A stretch of 64,000 nucleotides of DNA, from contig NZ_JAMXMC010000003.1 in NCBI RefSeq assembly GCF_024055665.1, positions 222,814-286,813 of the forward strand, given 5' to 3'. Below are positions 45,575-54,630 of this stretch, piece after piece (within the stretch, counting starts at the first letter, position 1; every line of letters starts with the position of its first letter). The notes under the pieces were generated by a model that was not told where the DNA came from, ran no database searches, and worked only from the letters and a program-made list of their open reading frames with translations. The DNA comes from Ideonella oryzae (GTDB lineage: Bacteria > Pseudomonadota > Gammaproteobacteria > Burkholderiales > Burkholderiaceae_C). A program made the translations under genes and the position numbers.

Positions 45575-46669
45575 TCAAGCCTTGACAGCACCCTCGCCCA
45601 CCAAAGGCAGAAAGCGCGGTGCCGGAGCGGCCTGCCAGGCGCCCTGGGCATCGCGCTGATAGACGGCGCGTGCCGCCAGGTGCGGGTGCATGGCCGCTTC
45701 GTCCAGCGCCAGCACCGGCGCGAAACAGACATCCGTGCCCTCCAGCCGCTCCACCCAGTGCGCGCGGGGCTGGCTGGCGAACAGGGCCGTCAGCCGCTGC
45801 TTCAAGGTCGGCCAGGTTGCCGTGTCGTGCTGCTGCGCCGGGTCCACATCGTCCAACCCCAGGCGCCGCAGCAACTCGGCATAGAAGGCCGGCTCCAGCG
45901 CCCCGACCGTGATGTCGTGGCCATCGGCACAACGGTAGCTGTCGTAGAACGGGGAATCATGGAAGAGGCTGGGCGCCGGCCCGCCCAGCTGACCGCTGCC
46001 GCTGATCCACTGCGCCAGCCCGCCCAGCATGGCCACCGCATCCACGATGGCCGCATCCACCACCCGCCCCTGCCCTGTGGCCCGCGCAGCCAGCACTGCG
46101 CTGACGATGCCGAAAGCCAGCGCGAGCGCGCCGCCCGCATCGCCCAGCACCGTGGGCGGCACCCGGGGCGGCTCTTCGGGCCGCGCGCCCAGGCCCAGCA
46201 GGCCGGTCAGGGCCACGTAGTTCAGGTCGTGCCCCGCCGCCTGGGCCAAGGGGCCGTCCTGGCCCCAGCCCGTCATGCGCCCGTAGACCAGGGCCGGATT
46301 GCAGGCCGCGCAATCGGCCGGCCCCAGGCCCAGGCGCTCCATCACGCCGGGGCGAAACCCCTCGATCAGGGCCTCGGCCTGACCCACAGCGCCCAGCGCA
46401 GCCGCCCGCCCCGCCTCGGTCTTCAGGTCAAGCACCTGCACCCGCTTGCCACGCCGCAGCGGCTGGCTGCCACCGCCCAACCGGGCCGCCACGCCGCCAT
46501 CGCCCGGACGCACCAGCACCGTCACCTCGGCCCCCAGGTCGGCCAGCATCCGCCCGGCCAACGGCCCGGGGCCCAGGCCCTCGAACTCCAGCACCCGCAG
46601 GCCTTGCAGTGGCCGGGAGAGATGGGGGGCCATCGATGATGGCAGGGCAGCGTTTGCGTCTTCGTGCAT
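45575..46669 (-). CDS. Family III CoA-transferase / alpha-methylacyl-CoA racemase-like
   Basis: 364 residues from MHEDANAALPSSMAP. It begins with the family pattern LQGLRVLEFEGLGPGPLAGRMLADLGAEV, then HDLNYVALTGLLGLG and GDAGGALALAFG. In AMACR the His of HDLNY and the Asp of the GDxGG motif are the two catalytic bases, and both are conserved, which favours racemase over transferase function. It would act on 2-methylacyl-CoA in branched fatty acid or steroid metabolism. Confidence 0.9.
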   Translation of the reverse strand: MHEDANAALPSSMAPHLSRPLQGLRVLEFEGLGPGPLAGRMLADLGAEVTVLVRPGDGGVAARLGGGSQPLRRGKRVQVLDLKTEAGRAAALGAVGQAEALIEGFRPGVMERLGLGPADCAACNPALVYGRMTGWGQDGPLAQAAGHDLNYVALTGLLGLGARPEEPPRVPPTVLGDAGGALALAFGIVSAVLAARATGQGRVVDAAIVDAVAMLGGLAQWISGSGQLGGPAPSLFHDSPFYDSYRCADGHDITVGALEPAFYAELLRRLGLDDVDPAQQHDTATWPTLKQRLTALFASQPRAHWVERLEGTDVCFAPVLALDEAAMHPHLAARAVYQRDAQGAWQAAPAPRFLPLVGEGAVKA

Positions 46670-46739
46670 GGGTTTCTTTCGTGCGAGCGTCCGGGGCGCC
46701 CGGCCGGATTGTCCCGAGCCCCACTGGCTCGCGCCCGCC

Positions 46740-46768
46740 TTCCCACACACGGAATTTCCCGCTATCAT
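46740..46768 (+). promoter_or_regulatory. Candidate promoter of tRNA-Thr
   Basis: TTCCCA, a 17-bp spacer and TATCAT (46763-46768) are the only plausible sigma-70 hexamers in the 143 bp before the tRNA. Transcription would start about 37 bases ahead of the mature 5' end. The -35 is weak. Confidence 0.4.
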
Positions 46769-46812
46769 CGCGGGCTCGCATCCGCCAAGGGGCTTTGCCC
46801 CGGGCCTGCGAC

Positions 46813-46888
46813 GCCGGTGTAGCTCAGTTGGTAGAGCAGCGCATTCGTAATGCGAAGGTCGAGGGTTCGACTCCTTTCACCGGCACCA
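46813..46888 (+). tRNA. tRNA-Thr (anticodon CGT)
   Basis: 76 nt, CCA encoded. The acceptor GCCGGTG pairs with CACCGGC, the D-arm is GCTC...GAGC, the anticodon loop TTCGTAA gives anticodon CGT, and the T-arm has GGTTCGACTCC. The 3' half from 46839 is duplicated at the far end of the island, showing that the gene is the integration target and was rebuilt by the island end. Confidence 0.95.
46839..46888 (+). repeat. Left attachment site (attL), 50-bp direct repeat
   Basis: Bases 46839-46888, from the anticodon stem to the CCA end of tRNA-Thr, are identical to 59053-59102. The identity stops exactly after CCA and one base before the anticodon stem. This is the signature of tyrosine-integrase insertion into a tRNA 3' half. 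Confidence 0.95.
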
Positions 46889-46904
46889 ATGAAATCAAGC
46901 ACTT

Positions 46905-46929
46905 AGCCCAGCTCGCAAGGTTGGGCTTT
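46905..46929 (+). terminator. Hairpin after tRNA-Thr
   Basis: AGCCCA and TGGGCT form a short stem (extended by GC/GT pairs) followed by TTTG. It lies 17 bases after the tRNA and could terminate its transcript now that the native terminator is 12 kb away. Confidence 0.5.
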
Positions 46930-46945
46930 GTTGCTTCTGGGCCAC

Positions 46946-46978
46946 CTGTAGGCAATCTGTAGGCAATCTGTAGGCAGA
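46946..46978. repeat. Three tandem 11-bp repeats, probable integrase arm sites (left)
   Basis: CTGTAGGCAAT is repeated at 46946, 46957 and 46968 (last copy CTGTAGGCAGA). The same unit recurs twice in the same orientation at 58906 and 58917 near the other end. Direct repeats just inside both att sites are where tyrosine integrases bind with their arm-binding domain. Confidence 0.8.
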
Positions 46979-46984
46979 TTTGCT

Positions 46985-47320
46985 TCACGGCGCCCAGCAC
47001 AACCGACGCAGCTGGCCCAGCCCGGCAGTGACCTTCTCCAAGCAGGCCTTGTGTCTGGCCTGCGTCAGACACGCCTCGACCAAGACCGCCTGCTCCATTG
47101 GTTGCCCCTGTAATGGCAGCAGAGACTCGGCTATTGCCGGCGCGTTGCGAGACGACAGGGGATCCTCACCTTGTCGGTTCAGTTTGACGCTAAGGAACCG
47201 GTTCAATAGACTGCCGATGTCTGCTGGAGTCAACTTGCCGGAAGGCTGCTCTGCCCCCTGGGCATCAGCACCGGAAACTTGGGGCTCCAGCAGATACTTC
47301 TTGTGTCCACGCTGTATAGG
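46985..47320 (-). pseudogene. Decayed reading frame, unrecognised
   Basis: The minus strand holds an open frame of about 110 codons ending at 46985 that starts after a stop and has no good start codon. It includes KLTPADIGSLLNRFLSVKL and SLLPLQGQPMEQAVLVEAC. An ATG-start version at 47233 would encode 82 residues. It could be the C-terminal tail of a lost gene or a small real gene; no family is recognised. The rest of 46930-47516 shows nothing else. Confidence 0.4.
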
Positions 47321-47516
47321 TAGATGTGGTTCGTGTTCGTTTCACAGCGAACGACCGTCACAATGCAGCCCACTCAGCCGGTGGCCGCAGGTGCTGAAGC
47401 GTAGTTAAGTCTCCCAATCCGGTAGACACCTACGAGCCCCAAACTGAGGTGTCGCGCCCGACTCGGCGCAGCCGCTCCTGCTTGCGCAGCATTCTCACGG
47501 CGCGCTCGAATGGGCA

Positions 47517-50500
47517 TCAGACGCACGTCGGGCTGTTCGACAAGGTGATGACACCTGCCGTTCGTTCCAGCGCACCAGACTGAATCAACGCGTTGATTCG
47601 TTCATCTACTGCTGCTGCGATCTTCTGCGTGGCGCGGCCAAAGCCGAGCAGCCCGATGGCCGATGAGATGGCGCTCTCTGCGTCCAGAGAATAGCCGAGC
47701 CGAACACTTTCCAGCAATGCCGCGTCGATCTCCTCTGGGGCGACCAGCTCGATTTTCTTGTCGGCAGGGCTGAACGAAGAACGGTCACGGGGGGTAATCT
47801 GATCGCTTCCGGCACCGTAGACAAATTCGCCCCTGAACGTGACCGCGCCACGCCGGGCGCAGTGATCAACTGCCTCGCGGACCCGGGACGCGATGCGCGC
47901 GCCAGCCCGGCTGACGTTGAACGCATCCATCAAGCGTCTGGTCAACTCACTGAGGTGGATCGGTGCCTCGACAGCGACCACGCTGGTGACCATATGACCT
48001 AGGTCATGCACGGGTGCCAGGTGGAGTTCCACGCCGTTGACCGGCGGTAGGGTGACCTTCACGTAGGGTCGGGCAAAGTCTGCCTCGACCTCGCTGGCCG
48101 CCTCGCCTCGTTCAATTACATGGGGAGTAGGCATCGCGGGCTTGGCCGTCTCGGTGGCAGCGCGCTCCGCCCGTGCCTTGGCAGCCTCGATGGCTGCCAC
48201 TACGCGGCTGATTTCCTGCTGGCGATTGCGGAACCAGTCGGTGCTCCAGATGCGATGGAAACTCCAGCCCAGCCCCTCCAGAACCCCCTGCCGCAGCCGA
48301 TCCCGGTCACGGGCTGAGCGCGAGCTGTGATAGGCGGCGCCGTCGCACTCGATGGCCAAGAGATAGCGCCCAGGTTTGTTCGGATCTCTGACCGCCATGT
48401 CGATGAAGTAGCCGGCCGTGCCGACCTGGGGCTCCACCTCGTAGTTGAGGTCCCGCAAGGCCTGAATCACTTCGGTCTCGAAGGGCGAATCGGCCGCCTT
48501 GCCGGTCTCGTAGCTCACCTCAAGCAGTCCCGATTCCGCATACTTCAGGAAGTTCTTGAGGGCGCGCACCCCATGCTTGGCCGAGGCGTCCAGATCCATG
48601 TCCTCCGCCTTGAAGTTGCAGAACACGCGCATGATCATCTTCGCCCGGGTGATCAACACATTCAGGCGCCGATGGCCGCCCTCTTTGTTCAAGGGGCCAA
48701 ACTCTCGGGCGATCTTGCCGGTTTCATTGCGCCCGTAGCCGATGCTGATGAAGATGGCATCGCGCTCATCCCCCTGAATGTTCTCCAGGTTCTTCACGAA
48801 GAAGGGCTCACTGGGATGCTGGCTGAAGAAGGGCTCGGCCTGGGGGGTTTGCCTGCGCAGCAGCTCCACCTCCACATCAATCAGGTCGCGCTGCGCCGCG
48901 CTGAAGGCAGCAACGCCCAGCGACAACTGCGGCCGCTCCAGGGCATGGGCGATCACGGCCTGCGCCACTGCCTTCGCTTCCCCCATATTCGTCCGGGTGC
49001 GGCCTCGGTCATACAGCGCAGCTGGCAAGTGCTCAAAGCTGATGCCGGTCACAGAGGGGTCAGTTCCGGAAGACGGGAAGATGACCAGCTTGTTGTCGTA
49101 GAACTCAGCGTTCGACACTGCGATCAGGGACTCGTGGCGGCTGCGGTAATGCCAGCGCAGATAGCGCTCCGCGCATCCGGCCGCCTTGAACATGCTCAGG
49201 ATGCTCTCGATGTCGCCGGTGGTGTTGTCCTCATCATCGATCTCTACGTCTCGGCCGAAAAAGTCGGTGGGCGGCATCTGTCGCGTGTCGCCTACCACCA
49301 CGACCTGCCGGCCGCGCAAGATCGCACCAAAAGCATCCACCGCCTTGACCTGAGAGGCCTCGTCGAAGATCACCACGTCGAACTCGATGACCCCAGGCGG
49401 CAGGAAATTGGCGATCGACATCGGGCTCATCATGAACACCGGCTTGATCTGCTGGATCGCTCGCCCCGCCTTGAGGATCAACTGCCGAATTGGCAGATGC
49501 CGCTTCTTCTTGTTGAGCTCCGTCCGAAGCACGCTCATCTCGCCGGGCTGGTTGAGATTCGGCTTGGCAGTCCAGACTTTGGCGGCCAGTTTCGTCTGCG
49601 CATGCCGAAGCGATGCGAGGTCCAATTCCCGGAACCGAGCGATCCGATGCTCATGCTGGATGCGGTCAAAGTGCTGCAGCGTCGGGTTCTCCGCATAGAC
49701 GCTTTGCAGCAGGCCGGAGGTCCAGGTCAGCTCCAGGGCAGCGCCCAGTTGCTCCGGCTGCTCGCAGCAAGCCGCCACGGTCACGAACTGGGTCAGCTCC
49801 TCATTGCGCATCTGCTCGGCAAGGGCGTTGAAGCGCCCCATGTGACGCAGGCTGCCCAAGCCAGCACGCCATTGCTCCAATCGCCCGGCCAGTTGGTCCA
49901 GCGGCGTAGTCTGCAGATCTTGCGCACCGGACTGCTGCGCAATACCGAGCACATCCGACACCCGCGCCAGGTTCACTTTCGTGTCGGCCATCAAGGTCTC
50001 GATCGCCTGCGCCACATCGCCCAGGCCGCTGGCATCCGAATGCCCTGCCAGGAAGTCAACGATGCCGGCTGGAATCGTGCCTTTGCCCAGATCGTCATGC
50101 AGATTCACCACCCAGGTCATCAAGCGATCCAGGACGGCCCAATCCGACTGGCGCCCCTGCCACTGCGCGCCGAACAGGGCTTGCCCCAGGGTTTCCTGCT
50201 GCACAAACACCTTTTCGCGCTGCTGGTAGGCCATGACGCCATCGACCATCTTCAGCATCTCACTGGCCGCCTTCGGCAGCTCGCTGCGAGCCAGCGACTG
50301 CAGCCTACCCTTCGCTCGCTTGAAGTCGCTCGACAGAAAGCGCCACCATTTGCTCCCATGACTGAGTAGCACTTGGCGCACCTGCAGCAAATCCTGCTCC
50401 CAGGCCACATCGATCAGCACTGTGCCGAACTGCTGCCGCAGCGCCGACATGGCCTGGCCCGCATCGATCAGCGCCCGCAGGGCGTCACGGCGCAACTGCC

Positions 50501-52286
50501 AGTCCTGGGTCGAAAGCTGCACTCCTTGCAGCCTCGGCGCTTGTGCTGCCCGTCGAGCGGCACGGCACACCACGTCAATGTCCTGAACCGTCACTGGCTG
50601 GCTCAGCATCAGTCGCTGCGACAACTCGCCAGACCTGGCCTGCAACTGCGACACATGCTGCAAGGACTGCTGCAGCGCGTCCGCCGCAGTGTTCTCGTCC
50701 ACCGGCGTGAAGAAGGTCTTCACCGAGCCCCAGAACGGGTTGCGATCAGGTCGCCCCATCTCCATCAGGTGGACCTGCAACTCACGCACGCGGTCCTTGC
50801 GCTTAAGGAACGTACCCTCATTCCAGCCAACCATCGAGCCAAAACTCAGCGGCACCAACGCGGGCCACTCCCGCTTGCAGCGCATATAGCGGCCCAAGAC
50901 TTCCAGGAACGGCAGCCCGCTGTGGCCGACCATGCTGCTCACCACCTGGCAGTAGTGATTGAGATCCTGCTGCACCTCCTTCAGGTTCGCGATGTCCTGC
51001 TGGCCCTGGTCGGTCAGCGGCCGGCCCTGGTCGAGCGAACGCTGCAACTCATCCAGCACCGACTTCTTGGTGGCCCGCTGGCTGTGCAGCTCCAGCACAG
51101 CGTCGCCCAGATGACTCTCGTCCAGGCGTCGCTTCACCACCTCCAGCGCGGCCATCTTCTCGGCCACGAACAGCACTGTCTTGCCCTGGCTGATCAGCTC
51201 GGCAATGAGGTTGGTGATGGTCTGCGACTTGCCGGTGCCCGGAGGCCCTTGGATGACCAGGTTGGAACCGGCGCGAACCTCCAGGATGGCCTGGGTCTGG
51301 CTGCTGTCCGCGTCCTTGACGAAATGCACATCGCCCGGCTCGCACACGCTGTCCACATTGACGTCATCGCCGAACGCCGGCTTCGAATCACCAAAGCCGC
51401 CGCGCAGCAGGCGCCCCATTACCGCATGATTGGCCGGGGACTTCTCCTCGGGCCAGCTCTGCGGGTCCAGGTCCTTGAACATCAGGAACTTGCCGAAGGA
51501 GAAGAACCCCAACACCAGCTCATCGGCCTGCACGCGCCAGCGTTTTTGCAGCCGCACCGCTTCACCCACCGACCTGAAATAGCCTTGAAGCTCGACTGCC
51601 GACACCCCGGCATCCAGATCAAAGTCCGGCAGGCTGATGGAGAAGTCGGTCTTCAACTTGGCCGCCAAGGACAGATTCAACACCAGGTCGTCGCCGGTGT
51701 ATTCCAGCTTGAACGCCTCCTGTGCGCTGGCCCGCACCAGCCGCACCGGCACCATCACCAGCGGCGCACGGCGCGCCTCCTCCGAGCTGTCGCTCTCAAA
51801 CCAGTGCAGAAAACCCAGCGCCAGGTAGAGCACGTTGACGCCCTGCTCCTCGATGAAGCCCTGCGCCTCAGCCCGGATCTTGAGCAGCTGCAGGAACAGC
51901 CGCTCCTCATCCAGCCCTGTCTGCAGACGCACCTTGGCCGCCCTGCGGCCCATGGTGGCACTCTCGTCGGCCCCGTCGGGGGCCACACGCTGGGCATCGG
52001 CGTGGCTCCGCTCACCCAGCAACTCCAGCTCGCTGGAGGCAAGCTCTTCGTCGGAATCGGCGGATCGGCCAGCGCCCGCCGCCGCCGCGCGCTTGGGCTT
52101 GTCGGACGCCACGAAGGCCAGTGCCTTCTCGCCAACATACAAGGCATCGAATACTTCGCCGGCATCGCTATCAAGCAGCGCCAGACTCTTGGCCGTCTTT
52201 CTGAAGCTGATCAGGTTGTTGCGCAGCCCAATGTCCAGCAACTCCTTGCGACTGGCATGCAACTTGGTGGCGATGTCTGAGGTCAT
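47517..52286 (-). CDS. Giant SF1 helicase-nuclease (DUF4011/DUF3320, MTES_1575-type nuclease)
   Basis: 1589 residues. N-terminal ~330 residues (starting ASRKELLDIGLRNNLISF) fit DUF4011. The helicase core follows: Walker A GPPGTGKS (~345), DEASQ Walker B (~979), GDTRQMPPTDFF (motif III) and VLITRAK (motif VI). A nuclease-like domain has FIDMAVRD and AIECDGAAYHSSRSARDRDR around residue 1290-1320, with WSFHRIWSTDWF, the PD-(D/E)xK-like MTES_1575 pattern. The C-terminus matches DUF3320. Such enzymes occur in defence islands; DNA degradation of invaders is inferred. It has no clear Shine-Dalgarno, and an IS3 scar lies just ahead of it. Confidence 0.88.
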   Translation of the reverse strand: MTSDIATKLHASRKELLDIGLRNNLISFRKTAKSLALLDSDAGEVFDALYVGEKALAFVASDKPKRAAAAGAGRSADSDEELASSELELLGERSHADAQRVAPDGADESATMGRRAAKVRLQTGLDEERLFLQLLKIRAEAQGFIEEQGVNVLYLALGFLHWFESDSSEEARRAPLVMVPVRLVRASAQEAFKLEYTGDDLVLNLSLAAKLKTDFSISLPDFDLDAGVSAVELQGYFRSVGEAVRLQKRWRVQADELVLGFFSFGKFLMFKDLDPQSWPEEKSPANHAVMGRLLRGGFGDSKPAFGDDVNVDSVCEPGDVHFVKDADSSQTQAILEVRAGSNLVIQGPPGTGKSQTITNLIAELISQGKTVLFVAEKMAALEVVKRRLDESHLGDAVLELHSQRATKKSVLDELQRSLDQGRPLTDQGQQDIANLKEVQQDLNHYCQVVSSMVGHSGLPFLEVLGRYMRCKREWPALVPLSFGSMVGWNEGTFLKRKDRVRELQVHLMEMGRPDRNPFWGSVKTFFTPVDENTAADALQQSLQHVSQLQARSGELSQRLMLSQPVTVQDIDVVCRAARRAAQAPRLQGVQLSTQDWQLRRDALRALIDAGQAMSALRQQFGTVLIDVAWEQDLLQVRQVLLSHGSKWWRFLSSDFKRAKGRLQSLARSELPKAASEMLKMVDGVMAYQQREKVFVQQETLGQALFGAQWQGRQSDWAVLDRLMTWVVNLHDDLGKGTIPAGIVDFLAGHSDASGLGDVAQAIETLMADTKVNLARVSDVLGIAQQSGAQDLQTTPLDQLAGRLEQWRAGLGSLRHMGRFNALAEQMRNEELTQFVTVAACCEQPEQLGAALELTWTSGLLQSVYAENPTLQHFDRIQHEHRIARFRELDLASLRHAQTKLAAKVWTAKPNLNQPGEMSVLRTELNKKKRHLPIRQLILKAGRAIQQIKPVFMMSPMSIANFLPPGVIEFDVVIFDEASQVKAVDAFGAILRGRQVVVVGDTRQMPPTDFFGRDVEIDDEDNTTGDIESILSMFKAAGCAERYLRWHYRSRHESLIAVSNAEFYDNKLVIFPSSGTDPSVTGISFEHLPAALYDRGRTRTNMGEAKAVAQAVIAHALERPQLSLGVAAFSAAQRDLIDVEVELLRRQTPQAEPFFSQHPSEPFFVKNLENIQGDERDAIFISIGYGRNETGKIAREFGPLNKEGGHRRLNVLITRAKMIMRVFCNFKAEDMDLDASAKHGVRALKNFLKYAESGLLEVSYETGKAADSPFETEVIQALRDLNYEVEPQVGTAGYFIDMAVRDPNKPGRYLLAIECDGAAYHSSRSARDRDRLRQGVLEGLGWSFHRIWSTDWFRNRQQEISRVVAAIEAAKARAERAATETAKPAMPTPHVIERGEAASEVEADFARPYVKVTLPPVNGVELHLAPVHDLGHMVTSVVAVEAPIHLSELTRRLMDAFNVSRAGARIASRVREAVDHCARRGAVTFRGEFVYGAGSDQITPRDRSSFSPADKKIELVAPEEIDAALLESVRLGYSLDAESAISSAIGLLGFGRATQKIAAAVDERINALIQSGALERTAGVITLSNSPTCV

Positions 52287-52376
52287 CTGGATGAAGAAGG
52301 GTGAGGTTGCCCCTGGAAATCGGAGTGCATAACCCGATGATCAGGCGGCAGATTGGTGCTGCGCCGCCAGCCAGCG

Positions 52377-52470
52377 TTACTCGAACTGCGTGGGGCTGAG
52401 ATAGCCCAGCGCCGAATGTTGTCTCGAATGGTTGTAGAAACGGACTTGAAGGGCGCCAAAGCCACTGTCG
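52377..52470 (-). pseudogene. IS3-family transposase C-terminal remnant
   Basis: On the minus strand the sequence gives FGALQVRFYNHSRQHSALGY then LSPTQFE and a stop. YNxxRxHSALGYLSP is the standard C-terminus of the IS3 OrfB integrase. Only about 30 codons survive, about 90 bp upstream of the giant helicase start. Confidence 0.75.
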
Positions 52471-52605
52471 CCGCGGGTCGCCTGTTTGATTCGACGCAGT
52501 GACCTGCTCAACCCAGCTTACGACGCCCGGTGGCAGTTGCCTGGCTTGGGGAGCAGGTCAGGAAGGCAGCCTGCACAACTATTTGGTAGCTCTCAGCGGG
52601 GGAGC

Positions 52606-52891
52606 TTACAGCCCCAGTGCCCTCTGCACGATGCCTGCAGCCTGCCGCGCCTGGTTCGCCATCCAAGAGCCTTGAGATGCACCATCCAAAGCCAGCCAAT
52701 CCAGGGCAAGGTGTGGCTCATTGATCGCAGCCAGGGCACTCTTGAATTGAAACGAGGGCCGCTGCGTTGTCTCCCGTCCGGGGTAACAGAGGGTCATCCG
52801 GCTTGCACTGCAACCCGTACACCCAGAGATCCTCCAGTTCGGAGTCGTCCAGGTCGTTCAGCAGTTGGTAGAGGCGATCGTTGTAGGGCAT
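52606..52891 (-). pseudogene. Frameshifted small gene, unrecognised
   Basis: From ATG 52891 the frame runs MPYNDRLYQLLNDLDDSELE and DLWVYGLQCKPDD, then shifts by one base near 52790; the other frame continues ALAAINEPHLALDWLALDGA to a stop at 52606. Upstream of the ATG the frame stays open for several codons (RHRAFLDT) to a stop. Together they look like one ~95-residue protein broken by a single indel. No family is recognised. The remaining bases to 53008 show nothing else. Confidence 0.5.
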
Positions 52892-53007
52892 GGTGTCCAG
52901 AAAGGCTCGATGGCGGCTTCCGCCAAGTCATGGCCGGTTCCATCACGGGATCATCTTGGTGCGCCACAGGCTCACCACGCGAACTGGATGCACATCCAGA
53001 CGCCGGC

Positions 53008-54630
53008 TCATGCGCCACCCAGCTGGGCCGCCAGGGCCTGTTCGGCCTGTTCGGTAAGCACCACGGCCAGGCTCATGCGCGCCCGGGTCATGCCCACGAA
53101 CAGCAGATGACGCTCCAGCTCGCCCAGCGTGTCGAAGTCCACCTCGGTCAGCACGACGGCCGGCGCGGCCTGGCCCTTGGTGCGGCGCAGGCTGTCCAGC
53201 TGCAGGCGGCCATCAGTCCAAAGGGGTTGGCCGGCTTCGTCGTAGCGACCGGTGAACTTGCGCAGCGGCAGCTCGGCCAGGGTGTCCAGCGCCAGCAGTT
53301 GGGAGCTCTCCCGCCCACGCCAGGTGATGACCGCGATCTCTTCGGGTGCGTGGCCGGCGCTCAGCAGTTCGCGCACGGCGGCTTCTGTGGTGCGGCGCAG
53401 GTTGCCGGCACTGGGCTGGTAGCGGTGGAAGCTGGGCGTCTGCCCGTGCCAGGGCCCACAGGCCCGGATGGGCCGGGGGCTGAGCCGAAAGGCATTGATG
53501 GCCTGCACCACCTGCCGGGGGCTGCGGTAGTTGTCCCAGGTGGTGATGCGCACAGCCTGGGGAATGTCCAGTTCTTCCCGGTCGAGGTAGAGCTGCTGGT
53601 TCGGGTCATCCAGCAGCAGCACCCGCGCCTGGGGCCGGGCGCGCTGCAGCAGCGCCACCACCCAGGGCAGCTGGAAGTCCTGCAATTCGTCCACCACCAG
53701 CAGGTCCAGATCGGGTTCGGCAGCGGCCAGGGTCTGGGCATAGGCCTCACCGAGCTGGGCGAAGTCCGGCACGCCAGCGGATCGGCCGGCAGCAGCCCAG
53801 GCCAGCTGGTGGAAGCTGCCCACCTGCGCGGCGGCCGGCGCCACGTCGCGCATCTGGTCGGCCAAGGGGCGGTTGAAGCAGACGTAGGCCGCTGCTTGAC
53901 CGAGGGAAGCGGCCTCGCGCAGCAGGGCCAGGGCCAGCTGGGTCTTGCCGGAACCGGCAGTGCCCACCACACGAACGACGCCGCTGGGGCTGTGGATGCG
54001 GGGCACCCACTCGGCCAAGCCACCGGCCATGCGCTGCACGGTGCGGTGCAGCTGGCTGGCCACCAGCGACAGGTCTTCCACCGTGTTCAGCCGGTTGGCA
54101 AAAAAGGCTGTGACGCGCGCCTGCTGGGGCGATGGCACCCCTCGCCCCAGGCGGCGCAGGATCAGCCCCGGCAGATCCTGGCATTCCTCGGCATCGGCAA
54201 TGCGTTCCCGCGGGTAGCGGATGGTGCCCTGCTCGCCAACCCGCTGATGGGGCAGCACCAGCAGGTGCAGCAGGCGAACGTCCAGCCCTTCCTGCTTCAG
54301 ACGGTGAAGGATGGAACCGAACTGCCACTGGACTTGCTGGGCGATGTCCTTGGCCAGGCCCCGGTAGTGCTTGGTCAGCCCACCGTCCTGGGTGTCCACT
54401 GCCCCGGCCTTGACCTCCAGCACCGCCGCATCCCCGGCGGCATTGACCACCACGATGTCCAGCTCGCCATGTTGGTCGCCCTGGGGTTGGGCACGGGTCC
54501 AGTCCACGCTGTGGAAAAGCCGGAAGTCGTCGGACAGGCCGGTGGCCAGTTGGCGGAGCACTTCCAGTTCGACGTGCTGACCCGGTGTGGCGGGCCGGAT
54601 GGACTCCAGCGGCGGCGTGACGATGGCCAT
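53008..54630 (-). CDS. NERD-domain UvrD-like helicase
   Basis: 540 residues from MAIVTPPLESIRPATPG; an ATG at 54672 would add 14. A nuclease-related NERD domain at about 35-160 contains HGELDIVVVNAAGD and AVLEVKAG, giving Asp, Glu and Lys for a PD-(D/E)xK-like site. The helicase part has GTAGSGKT Walker A (~222), VVDELQDFQLPW (Walker B) and the C-terminal VGMTRARMSL. Single proteins with NERD plus SF1 helicase are found near restriction and defence genes. It is encoded downstream of AlpA-like and integrase genes, and upstream of the giant helicase-nuclease, on the same strand. Confidence 0.9.
   Translation of the reverse strand: MAIVTPPLESIRPATPGQHVELEVLRQLATGLSDDFRLFHSVDWTRAQPQGDQHGELDIVVVNAAGDAAVLEVKAGAVDTQDGGLTKHYRGLAKDIAQQVQWQFGSILHRLKQEGLDVRLLHLLVLPHQRVGEQGTIRYPRERIADAEECQDLPGLILRRLGRGVPSPQQARVTAFFANRLNTVEDLSLVASQLHRTVQRMAGGLAEWVPRIHSPSGVVRVVGTAGSGKTQLALALLREAASLGQAAAYVCFNRPLADQMRDVAPAAAQVGSFHQLAWAAAGRSAGVPDFAQLGEAYAQTLAAAEPDLDLLVVDELQDFQLPWVVALLQRARPQARVLLLDDPNQQLYLDREELDIPQAVRITTWDNYRSPRQVVQAINAFRLSPRPIRACGPWHGQTPSFHRYQPSAGNLRRTTEAAVRELLSAGHAPEEIAVITWRGRESSQLLALDTLAELPLRKFTGRYDEAGQPLWTDGRLQLDSLRRTKGQAAPAVVLTEVDFDTLGELERHLLFVGMTRARMSLAVVLTEQAEQALAAQLGGA

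Noticed and set aside
46946..46978. Short tandem repeats resembling a CRISPR array
   Set aside because: The units are adjacent 11-mers with no spacers and match a second set near the other end of the island; arm sites fit better.
48327..52280. Two long plus-strand frames (about 680 and 635 codons)
   Set aside because: Antisense to the giant helicase-nuclease, which carries ordered helicase and nuclease motifs.
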